From Pegea sp. RAD2-039 (taxonomy: Eukaryota > Chordata > Thaliacea > Salpida > Salpidae): a stretch of 64,000 nt of DNA. The notes under the pieces were generated by a model. That model was not told the DNA's origin, did no database searches, and saw nothing but the letters and a program-made list of their open reading frames with translations. Location of the stretch: positions 248,001 through 312,000 of the forward strand of contig JAQGEQ010000305.1 in assembly GCA_034620365.1 (NCBI GenBank). The letters are read 5' to 3'. The translations under genes were made by a program, and so were the position numbers. Position 1 is the stretch's first letter; each line of letters begins with the position of its first letter. Below, in pieces: positions 13,801 through 26,400 of this stretch.

Positions 13801-14497
13801 TCAGTTAATACGTAGTTGTGTGGGTACTTGATGTTGTAAATTGCTGTAGTAGATACAATTAAAACTACACTCATATCAATATGATGAATTGAAAGATTTT
13901 AAAACAGACCAGATGTAAGCTGCTAGAACTACATCATATATTAGTGGGCTTAATGAGTCATATTTGACTAACATTTGTAGTCACTGTATTGAGTAAATAC
14001 ATCAATTAGATTATCATAATGTTAAAACTAGATAATATTTCTTACTGGCTATTTGCCAAATAGAACAGAAGTCCTCTTTTATGTACAGTTCGAAAACTTA
14101 AGGAAAATCTCCATTGAGTCGGATCAAACTCTTTTCTAGTATACTTGCTGTAACTTTCTGATCCTGTCAAAAGTCAATAAGGTTTGTTGCTTTCCTTATA
14201 ATATCATCAATTTTCTTATTTCTATTCAAAGGCTCACCTGTAAAGTTCAAACCAGTGTGCTTCGGTAAAAATGGGACCATACAGAGATTATCAGGAGCCA
14301 TTTTCAGGCTCGTTACTAGTTCGGGTTTCCGGTCTACTTTGAAACCAGTTTCATCTTGCACGATACCTTGTACGAGTGTAGGTGAAACCGGTTTTGATTT
14401 TGCGTTGCAAGCATTAAACAGTGGGTGACCCACGCAGGTTATTCCATTTTGTCCACAGTACATATTGTCAGTTAGTAGGTTCGGGTGAAGAGGATCG
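10862..14497 (-). CDS. Laminin alpha: linker and LG4-LG5 (exons 62-69)
   Basis: Exons 14497-14238 (linker), 14163-14046, 13221-12972 and 12567-12417 (LG4), then 12359-12207, 12153-12016, 11963-11844 and 11001-10862 (LG5). These are usually the heparin/dystroglycan-binding modules. The linker exon is about 87 residues with two Cys pairs. LG4 shows [13 protein letters not shown] and [12 protein letters not shown]5 shows [35 protein letters not shown] and [17 protein letters not shown], and the chain ends [12 protein letters not shown]. These are the expected WH-x-V, YIGG and GC-x-RD landmarks. All phases match. Confidence 0.92.
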
Positions 14498-17400
14498 CTG
14501 AAAAATATTTGAAAGATCTCTTCAAGTAGATCATGATCTTAAAACTAAAACAACTGCAAAATAATTTATAAAAAAATCATTGAGAAAACGTCAATTAGGA
14601 ATCTTTAAATAAAAATTGGAGTTATTTATCCGTGTATGAATCATTTTATGTAAGTAAGGATCTCAACAACCAAATGATGACTCACTTTTCGATGTAAACC
14701 TGCTTAATACACCCCTCGAAAAGTGTACTTTCTACACTTCCTCCCAAATAAATCATTACTCGAGATCTTGAATTATCGTCTTCTCGTTTGCTCCGTGGAG
14801 CTATTAGTCGCTTAACTTGCTGCCCATCATTATCGACTGTTAAAGATAGTTCTCTGCAACCAAAGTTGTGATTAAAACCAAAAAAGTCCCATTTGTAATA
14901 TGAAATGATTAATAAAATTTCAATTCATTTTATTAGAAAAAACTAACTTTTTAAATAAGTTAAAAAAGTTTCAATTTTTGAATTTATAAAAAAGGTTTAA
15001 AAGAGAAATAAAAAAATGAAAGATATTAATACATTGTTATTACTAATACTAAACAAGGTTTTAGATACACACCTTCCTCTGTGTACATGATAACTAACGA
15101 TGTGACAATTTTCATCATTATATGATTTTTGAGAAGTTACAGAATCTTCACTAGTTCTTAAAACAAGATTTCCTTTGTCCAAATATAACTCAATAAAATC
15201 TTTTGTCTATTGAAAATATTTAATGGTTTTCAAGGTGTTTAAAATGTAGTCTAAATAAATAAACTGTAAATGACAAGTAATCAAAGGTAGTATAAATAAC
15301 TTGTTAGAAGTCATAAGAAATTAACTGAAATAAAAAGATTTAGATGATGTACTTTAAACTCAGATGTTCAATTATTAAAAAGAGTTTATAAATTTGGTTC
15401 TTAAGTTAATTTCATAGATTCAAATGATTCTTCAAAGCTTTGATAGAGTTTGTAAAAACTTTATCATTTGTTGTTAGATTAAAAACCTCTGATTTCTCAA
15501 AGTTATTTTTACATCAATTCATAAATAATATGGATTGATTAATTCAAAATATTTTTTTTTATTGTTTAAAGATAATTAATTAGTTTTTAATTTTTTCTGA
15601 AAGTGACAAGTTAACCAAATGTGATAAAAATGGTTATTTTTATTATAATATTTTTAACTTGATTACTTAGAAAAGTTAAAAAGACTGCAAGTTTCTATAT
15701 CTGAAACTTGCTCTTATTTGAAATTAAACTTTAATTTGTATTTGACAAAATGTTGAAGTCGGTTTATTTAAACATTTAATTGTCATAAAAGTTTATTATT
15801 ATTTGGAGACCTGCTAATAACCTAGCAGTCAAACTTTCTTGCTAATTGAATTACTGACGTTTGCTTGAATAAGTTATACAAATGGTTATTAATCTTGATA
15901 AAATAAGTCAGCTTTTCATTCGGATATTTCATAAAGAAAGACTTGGACATTACAATTAAGATAAGTATCTGCTCCTAGAAGCAGATGACTTTTAAGTACC
16001 TTAAACTATCAGAATTTGTCTGTATAACAAGTTTTGGGTGTTGTTGGTTGAGTAGCTTTATAAGTTAAGGTTATAAATCGAATCATCTTCGCTTAGAAAC
16101 ATATTTCCATCAGACTTTAGTGCCTTACTGAAGCTTAAACCAGTATAGCTAGTGTTAAAACCAAAGATCATATCGCAACAACAAACAAACATTGCTTTTA
16201 TAGAATGATGCTTTTTATATTAAACTAACTTTTACATTAAAAATATCAAATCTAAGTTGTAACTATGGTTATATGATCTATCAATTTTAAACCTCTATTG
16301 AATTAGTATATGATACAATAAACTTGCTTGCCATTATTTTCAATTAATAATGGAGCTATTTAACTTGTTTTTGTATTTCGAAAAATTAGAATACTTAACC
16401 AAAAATTAGAAACAAACTCTTATATTACTAGCTTGATAGAATTTAGTGAACTAAATTGAAGTTGAGAGACTTTTTGTATTGATAACTGTTACATCGTCTT
16501 TAAGCGCTTATTTTTTATCTTAATTTAAGTCTAACCCTTTTTATAATTGAGATCTTATTTAGCAACAAATCTAACAGTTTTTAGAAATTTAAAATCATTT
16601 TGTAGTTCATTAAAGTAACTTTGAATTACATTAATGTTTCAAATTAGCAAAACAGAATAACGTTATTGAGAAGAATCGTGAATACCTAAAAAAAAAACAA
16701 AAGCAACTGAAAGTAAAATTTGTTTGATTAGTAAAATAATCAAAATGATAATACTTCATACCATGCATGGCTCATTCTGACCAAACTGAAATTTAATTTT
16801 CTAATAAATTAATTCAGTTGGCAACTCTACAATTTTTTAAAGTCGCACAGAATTAATTTGTTGTATAAAACCTTTATTAACGTTTCTTACTGGTAATGTT
16901 GTGTAATATATGTTTTGTAACTATTAAATCAAATTTATGGCTTATTTAAAATAAAAATCTAAGTTTTCTTGGGTTTATATTTTTGTGATTGTTTTGTATG
17001 CATTAAAAAAATTCATGATTTATCATTTCTCGATTGAAGTGAACCCTTTATTCATTTTTTAATATTTGTGATTTCAAAAGTAAACATAATATAATTTTAA
17101 CAATACCCGAAATAATAACTTAGTTTAGAAAGTTACCATAAAGTTTATATAAAAATATATATCCTTAACTATAAATATAATATGACCTTTTTAAATATAT
17201 ATCTGTTTATAAATAGCTCTAAGGTTATTAAATATTTTCCAACAGTCAAATCTATAATGATTATTTGCTGAACAGTTTTTAGAGTTGGTAGATACAATTT
17301 CACAAATATACTTCTTTCAAAATACTAAAATAAAAAATGTAAGAAGATTAAAATGTTAAAAAGAAGTAATTGTTTATAACCATGACTTTCAGCTCTTAGA

Positions 17401-20400
17401 ATGTATTCTGCTAAGCTAAAAAGTCATATTAAAATTTAGTTATTTAAAATTAAATGTAAACAATTTATCTAAAAAATGATATTTAAAATATTATTCTATA
17501 TTCTGGCTAAGTGATTATTCCTTTGTATTCATTCTAAAAGCTGTCAGTGAAGTTCTTTAACATTTATCTACTGATATATTCTCAGCTTAGTAAGAAAAGC
17601 CTCTTTGCTTCTGTACATAACTTATTATTCACTACCACCATTCAATCAAAATTAACAACAAATCAGTTGGTGATTTACAGAATAAATGGGGTAAGGCAGA
17701 AAGATCTTTAGTGTCACTATTTTTACATGAGGTTAATAGAAAAGTTGATTTATATTAAATGGAAGACGAAACCAATATCAATTGCATGATAACCAAAGTC
17801 TGTTGTACCGCAAATAAAAGCATCAAACGATCAGAAAAATGAAACTTTTAAACAAAAATATTCAAAAGAATGAAATGCAGAAGTTCAAAATACAAAGTAA
17901 ATTACCCATACATAGCGCTAAAACGTTAAAATATGAAGAAAACAAATCGATAGGGAAGCAGATATAAAGGCAAGACTACTTCTTCAAAAAAGATTTTGGC
18001 ATTTGTGCCAAATACGGAAAAACTTTATGCTGAGAGAGGCTGACGTATCAGATGAGACGACATTAGGAAACAAACTGCTTTGTTATGTTTGTATTAGTGT
18101 CTGTTTGATCATTTGGGTTTAATAGTTTTGTATTAGCTTGTAAGGAATATATGTTATGAGAACAGCTAAAGGTTAATGAGCTCACAACTCATGTTTTAGC
18201 TGCAACATAGAATTTCAACTCTTTTAAAAGGATCATTAAATACCAGAAATAAACTGAATTCAAAAATACTCAAATTAGTTAACAATAAATAATGATTAGT
18301 TAATTTCATTTCAAGTAAAATCTATATGTTTAATACTACTTATATAAAACAGCAAATTTTATTTATTCATTTTTATAGGTATGTATCATTCATGCCAACT
18401 TAAGTTTATAACAAAGAGATAATTTATACTTGAACACCTCTTTTAACAAAATAGGTGAGTGATGAAAAGCTTTTGTGTATAATTGTAGTGGGTTGAAAAG
18501 TGATTGTAATATATTTACAGAAGGATAGAAAGAAGTGTTACCACTCAATCTGCGCAGCTTGCTGTTGCTGCACGGAGTTTAGTGGTTCTTCAGCTTCAGT
18601 AGGAGGCTGCATATTAGCTGCAGAGCTTGCATTTCTCATTGCAGATATTACTGCAGCTAGTAGAGAAACTAGCACAATACATACGATGACCCCTATTACA
18701 ACAGTCAATTCGTTGATGCCTTCATCTTCTTCATCATTATCTAAGTCATCTGGAATGCCTATTTGACGTTGATTTTCTGTTTCGTCATAATATTCATCTT
18801 CCGCTTCTTCTTCGGGCTCAGGTGTAGTAGTTGTAGTGGTTGACATAGTTGTTGTCACAGTGACTATAGGTGGTTCAACAACTTCAGAATCTGGTGTTAA
18901 ATCAGTTACAACGGCATTTTCTCCATCATAGTAATCACTATCATTAGCTCCCAATTCCTCGACATTAAGGTTCTGTTCAATAATCAGACTGATCAACAAG
19001 CTGTAAGTTTCATAAATAAACACCACAACATGTCAAGCTTTTGTTAGTTTGCTCCAATTACAGCCAAGAATCGGAGATTAATAAAGAGAAGAGCAAACAA
19101 TTCTATTGGATTTTTCGGTGCAAGAAAAGCAAGGTTGTATTATCTGTTTATTTGAGTTGAAAGCAAATTATTGTATATCAAAAAGCATTATTTTCAAAGT
19201 ACAGCTTAGTCAAAATTGCAGTGAGTCAAAGCTTACAATAAAAAAGAACATTTTAATATTTACAATATCTGTGAATGTTTATTTAACTTCTAAATCTCAG
19301 TGCACTATAAGAAGCTGCATAAAGCTTTACTGCCAACAGTGATATATGTGCAACTATCTTGCTCAAGATGCTAACAGCTAATTTTGCATTATAAAAAAGC
19401 CTTCTTAAGCAGTTAATACATTCTTGCTAGTGAAAGCTATTAAGCTGAAAAAAGCTAATTAAAAGTATTATTGATGAGCCTACAAGCTTGTTAAACAACC
19501 AGTAAAGCTACTACACCACCAGCTAATTTCCATTACAGGAAACTTTATCTAATAAAGCATCATTTATTAAACCATCAAAATTAAACATGCAAAAACTTCT
19601 AAATCAAAAACATGCAAAAAGCAAAATAAATCTAGCTCATAAAGTTAATCAATATAATTTGACGCTTTTATAATCTTTAAATTATTTTCATGCATTTAAC
19701 TTATCACGTACTAGTGTGTCATTTTGATACAAGATTGTTCCAAAGGTTTTTCTAGGGCAGAAAGTAAAACCGCCACTTCCGTTCTTTGCACTGTGTAAGC
19801 CAGAAGTTATTGCTATATACTCTTCACCTTTCAAATTCACTTCTTCGACGGTCTATAAACAACATCTTATATTGAAGACAAAGATCAAATTTTGATAGGA
19901 AATAATTAAGAACTTTTTTACTAACATTAATTTCACAGCCAAGCGAAACTCCAATGTTTTCGTTTGCATCTCTCAGACGCTTTTGTTTTCGATTAAACTC
20001 AATATCTGCCATACATCCTCTATAATGAGTTCTCAAATTGAAGATATGCCTTTCAAGTCTAATAAAACAAACAAAATTGGGCCTTATAATTTCAAACGAG
20101 AAAATCTTCTTTATCCAAGTTAATTTTAGAAATATTTCATTCTAATTTCAAGTGAGCAAAATAAAGAACGCAAAACTTACTCATCTGGAACGTCATCACA
20201 CCAACTTCCACCAATCCAAACGTCGCTCATAAAGTCTGGGACATAATCACCTTCCCATCGACTCTTGAACTCAATTCTGACAACAAATTAAAGTTTTAAC
20301 TTTTGAGATGAAATAATTTCAACATAAGGATTGTTGGATGGTACTGACTTGCTATTAATGGACACAGCAACCAGCTTACTGGCCAACACATAACCAGCTT

Positions 20401-23400
20401 TAACGAAAAGCTGTCCTGATGAAGTAACATCTCTATAGTTTTCCATCGTAGCGTTTTTAGGCTTGTCAAAACCAAAGTTCCAAACTAACCGTAAGCTTCC
20501 ATCAACAATTTCCATAGCCATGAATTGATTCTGTCAAAGTGATTCATTAGTAGTCCCGCATTTCGAGTTAATCAAATTCTTCTTTTTCATCAAACTTACG
20601 ACGGTGGTGCCAACTACAAACAGAAGACCATTTGCTTGATTTGTGTTCATTCGGAAACCTATGATGTGAGCTTTGCTTCTTGGATCTGTGTTGAAAGTCA
20701 AGTTGCTTCGACCGTATCTCAAGTAACTGTTGATCCCTGAAAACCTCCAGCTTTGGAAGAACGAGCCTCCTCCGATATTGCTACAGAATAGGTTTTAAGG
20801 TATATGAACTTTTTAGAAAGCTGATTAAACCTTTCTCTGCAATTCTTAGCAGGTTTTGGTCCTTCTCTTTCTTCGAAGTTGTAAACACCAACAGGCTCTT
20901 GATTAATAAACAAATTTTCAACACAGAAGGATCCAGTTATTTTATTTCCAGATGGATCAGCCTTAAACAAAATTATTTTATATAAAAGCTTATCTCAAAA
21001 TCAAATTGATTAAATCAAACCTCTGAGGGAAATCCCCCGATGTAGACTTCAATTTTGAATAATGACATCTTAGCAACTTGGTCGTTAGAGCTCGCGTAAG
21101 CCGACTTCTTCTCGATCACAGCGTCCGCAGAAGGTTGCTGTCGATATATTTGTAGTTCTCCTTTATTTCCAACTCTGTGAGAGTCAAAATAGTATCCTTG
21201 TTTAGACTTAGCGGGTACTTTTGTACCTAGAAGCGGTTATAATATGCCACAATGAGTTATCGATTCGACTATTTGATCGAATTTCCCCGAGTCCTCTTGC
21301 TACCTTAAAAGTGTACACAAGGATCCCTCCCTCAGTATCTAATCGGATATAGTCACCATCAATCTATAATAACACCAGCGTTATCTGCTGAAGAACGAAT
21401 TATATGAGTGTAAACTGACTCGATTGTCTTTGACGAGCAGTAAGTGGTTGTTGGAGGCGTTAACCACTTTAACGGTTAATTTTACTGACATCGAATGAGC
21501 AGTGTCTACAATAGTTCTTGGCATTCTTAATTTTACTCGTTCAGGATTAGTAGCATTGAACTGCATGCTTGTTTTGATCTGCAGTGTCAATAGTTAGTTT
21601 GTGTTTTACAAGATGGAAATGACGTCAAACCATGTTAGCTTGTTGTCGCGCGTTCTCTATCTTCTTTCGTAGTCTTCCAAGTTTATCATCGAGTTGAAGT
21701 TTGCTCCGAAGTCGGTTTACTTGAATTACTTGGTTCTTTGCTTCAGCAAATTTTCTTTCAACTTTATTAGCTGCTGGTTCAATCTTGTTCACTTCAAAAC
21801 AAAATTAACAAATTTAAAAGTGTTTAGAGGAACTATTCAATGTACCTAAAGCATCAATATCGCTGACAATTACTGTTACATCAGATGTTGTATCGATATC
21901 GTTGTCAAGAACATTTTGTATTTCACGCGTTTTTTCTAAAGTACTTTTTGCACTTTCAACTGTAAGATTCACAGTCGATACAAGATTGATGTGTTTGTTT
22001 TCAAAGTCTCCTGTAATATTCATAGATTTACAAACCATTTCAACATTTTTTAGCAAAACCTGAATCAAAGCCTGCAATATCTTTTTCGAGATTATTGATT
22101 CGAGTAGTAAGGTTATCTCTTCTGTCTGCTGCAAGGTTTATAGTATTTTGAGTATCCTGTTAAATGTTACCAAATGGTAAATGCTTCTTAATAATACTCG
22201 TAAATCAAACCTGCATTGAGTTTGTTAGGTTTTTGAGCTCAATATTCTGCATATCGGTTGTTTTTGCCAAAAGGTTTTTACTCTTATCATGAGCTTTTCT
22301 GGCTAGTTTTTCAAGATTTTGTGATTCCACATTAGCTGATGCATTGAGAGCAGCCTAAAACAGATATTGATGCAAATATGTTTCTCAAGAATTGAGATTA
22401 AACTAAATTGCTACAGAAGCTTGTTGAGTAAGTTTAAGAAAACTATTTATAAATTTAAAGAGAAAATATTCAATGTTAAAGATTGATGAGCCTTAAGGTT
22501 AGTTGATCACAAACCTCTAGAGCTATATCAGCAGCCTCATCAGCTTTGTTCATTGATTGAGTAATATTACGGTATCTATTAGCAACTTCAGTTGCATCCG
22601 ATTTTGTCATTTTTATTGCTGCCAAGGCATCAACATCAGATTTTAGCTCCTGGACATGAGCTTCTGCCTGGAGTTGAAAATAAGAACAATTTGTATAAAA
22701 AAATCAAATTTTTATGAAATTATTTAAGTTGAAAATCGTTTGGTGATAAAAGGCAGACTTAATCAATTGAATGAGTTGATAACTGACCAATGCAAGTTTG
22801 TTTTCAAGACTTTTCTTGTCCAGCTTTTGAAAAGGTTCTAAAGACTCTATACTAGATCGTACAGCTGCATCTAACGGTTGTAATTCTGCAACTTTTTGAG
22901 CAATGTTACTAAAGGATGCCATTGAACTATTGATCTGTGAAGACGTCGCTTGTGTCATGGTTTGTAGTTCAAGAAACTCATTTTCGAAAGCTAGAAATTA
23001 TAACAAAAGTCAATAAATTTCCACTTAGTTCATTACTTCTATACAAACTTTTATAAAAACCAAAAATAGTCGTAAGGTTCTTTTGATTTATCGCATTTTG
23101 GTCTCGCGCCATATTTGTTTTGTCCTGAGCATTATTCAACTTATTCCGCAACTCTCGAAGCTTCTCGTGTCGATTATCCAAATCTTCTAAGACTTTAGTA
23201 ACGGAATCTTCAATATCAACGATCGGATTGGTGAAATTTTTTTCAATTTCTTCCAGAACTGAAATTAAATTATTTTAAATTAGTTTATAGTTTAAAAGCA
23301 ATAGGGACTCACGTGATTTTGCCAAATCAAGTTCAACTTCTGCAACCTCCATTGGACGTTTCAGATCTATGTCTTTCATTTTTTCAATGAGCGTTTCTGT

Positions 23401-26400
23401 TTTTTTTAAATTAGCTTTCAATTTATCTTCATTTTCAGCACTTCCATTTCTTAGCTGAAAAAATAAAATCTTTTAAATAAAAATTTGAGAAAAGTTAATA
23501 TTTTTGAGATGTAAATAAACATCAGCACCGAACTTGGTGCTTCACTGCATACTATTGATAATTTCTAATCACTTTCGACCATTAACAACAAGGTTTGTTC
23601 TATTTTATTGGCAGAAGTGTTTGTATGAATCAAAGCGTTCGATTCAACTTATTTATTGTATTTTATGAACTTCTGAAGAAATTCAAATTTGTGATTCTCA
23701 TTGAAATTATTTTGTTTTTTCTGAATCGGTGATTCATCTTCAACTTTTGAAAAAATTTACTAACGCTTGAATTTGCTCGATTACTAATTACATCTTAAGT
23801 GGATTTAATTTAGAAAATTTTATATTTTTAATACCAACTTATAAGTTATTATAAGAAAACTAAAAAAAAATAAAAAAAGATAACAGTTAAAAGATTCCAA
23901 TTCTAAAAAACCCCAAAAAGAATCAATAATTGTTTAATTACCGATTCCAAAAGATCAAAAACATCTTTAATGAAACTTTTAGTCTCATCGGAAAGAGTTC
24001 TTGTTTTATTATAAAGATCGTTGATGTTTCCTTCAGTTTCATCAACCTTGGTTACCAAATGTTCGGTAGCATTGCACATGTGAGAGACCTAGAAGATTAC
24101 AAATGAAAGTAAAATCCTGATGTACATTTGATTAGATCTAATCTAGCTAGCAAGTCAATTAAGACACATGTTAGTGATTGAAATAGAAGCAAAAAGTGAA
24201 GCAGCCACTCAGCAGTTAACTTACTGGCTTGCTAAGATCAACCATGCGTAACGTGAAGTTGCTGATTGAAGGTGTTACTACCACGTCATTTGCATAATCG
24301 CTTAACATTATACTATTCATCACTCCTGAGCTTGCATCATCTGACATCTGAGCATGCAGGTAAAGTAGAAAAAGCAAAGCAAAATCAGTGAACAGCAATT
24401 TGCTTATATTTAGATAATTTTCATAAAAATTTAATTAATTATTGAATTAAGTGGGTGAAGCAAATTACAAGAATTTATTCATGCTATCTCTACTATAAGC
24501 TTCAAATCACTTGTTGTTTATCGAGATGATTTGGTTTGCAGTGCAGTTTTTAAAGTTTAGTTTTTTACTAACAGTTCTAGATGCATAATTACTTACATCT
24601 ATTCCGCTGGCTTCGACATCTTCTTCAAAAGAATCGATTACATCTTCTGTAGAGAGCTTATCAACTTCATCAACTGCATTTGTTATTCTATTATCCTTGT
24701 CCTCCAAAATATCCTGTAAACGATTTTATGATTTCAGTAATTTAAGCTTTCAAAAGTTGTCAATTTATTCATTTTATTTTATTTATAAAAATAAACTTTA
24801 TTTTAAACTTAACTAGATCATATACTTATTTATTTGGTAATATTAGAAACTTCAGAAAAACGTTGAATGAAATAACAAACTTTGGCATCTGCAGCTTTTT
24901 CTTGCAGCTTTTCTAATCGTTTATGTGCAAACACTCCGACAGAAATATTGGCAATTCCAACAAGCACCTTTTTCACCTTTATTGTAAGAGGTTCAATTTC
25001 ATCTAACAAGTCATCTGTACATTTTCCGCAACCTAAAAGATTTGAAAATAGTTGATAAAGTTTAAAAGAGCAGAAAACCATTTACGTTTGCATTCAGTTT
25101 CTCCTTGCTTCAATACAAAGCGGTCTAGCTCACATTCATTACACTGTCTACCGGTGATGCCTGGGGGACAGGTACACGCCCCATCGACTGGATTGCAAGG
25201 TCCATTGTTACGACATTTACAAGCTGTTACATAAACTTCAAGTCGTAAAACATTCTACAAATCTCCTAGCAACCAACTCACGTTGGCAACCGCCTGGTCC
25301 ATAGTTATAAAAGCCTGGAGCACAACTGTCACATTTTAGTCCTACAACATTGGGTGCACATTGACACTGTCCACTTATTTCGTCACAAACATCATTAAGA
25401 GAGGCTTCTGCGCATGCGCAGTTCTTACATCCTTCACATGACTCGAAACCGTAGTAACCAGGTTCGCATCGGTCACAAAGAGATCCAACCACATGACTCT
25501 TGCACGAACAACTTCCAGTTTTGTGATCACAAACTTCAGTACCACATTGTTGGCAATTACATTCGCGACAATTGCGTCTGAAAACCGCGTCACCATAGAA
25601 ACCATCAGCACATCGTTCGCAATACTTGCCTCCAGTATTGTACAAACAATCACTACATTCACCTACAATTCAATTTCAGCTTGAATCAGGACATTTTAAG
25701 CAAGCTCGCTGCTTACCGGTTAAAGTATCACAAGTTTCCAACACCAGGTTGGGGTCGAGGTTGCCATGACAATTACAAGGTTCACAAGTACCACCAAGAA
25801 CTGCTGGATTCCCGAAGTATTGAACAGCACACTGATCACATCTGGGGCCCGAGTACCCCTTTTGACAGTCACAGACTAGCTCACCATCATCCATTGCACA
25901 TGAGTCGGCAAAACTGCCATCAGAAGTAGCAAATGGACATGGACATGGTTGGCAGTTGCTGACCACACCATCTGTGGTGTTACCATAGAAACCTTCTTTA
26001 CATTGCTGGCAGTCTTCACCTCCCTAGCAACAAATCAAAATTGAAGTTGGTGGAAGAGTTAGAAAGATCAGTTACTAACAGTATTATGAAGACAGTCTTG
26101 TGAAGAAACTAGTTTGCCGTGGTCATCACAATAATTACAATTCGGGTAACAATCACATCTCTTACAGATTCCGTCGCCTCCATTTGTTTTATCCCGGAAG
26201 TGGCCAACAGCACAAAGCTGACAAGAGTGTCCCTTATATCCTAAAGTGGACAGTTTAATGGACAGTAAAGACCACTGGCAACCAAACCTTCTGGACAAAC
26301 ACATTCCTCCACGCCTGGTATCGGGTCATCTGATCCAATTGGTAAATCGTAATCAGTGGTTTCCATACCAACGTTGCTGATGGAAACCGAAGAGACTCCT

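Noticed and set aside
18500-18766. Plus-strand Cys/Ser-rich reading frame
   Set aside because: It is the antisense shadow of the transmembrane exon, a result of its repetitive Thr/Glu/Gln codons.
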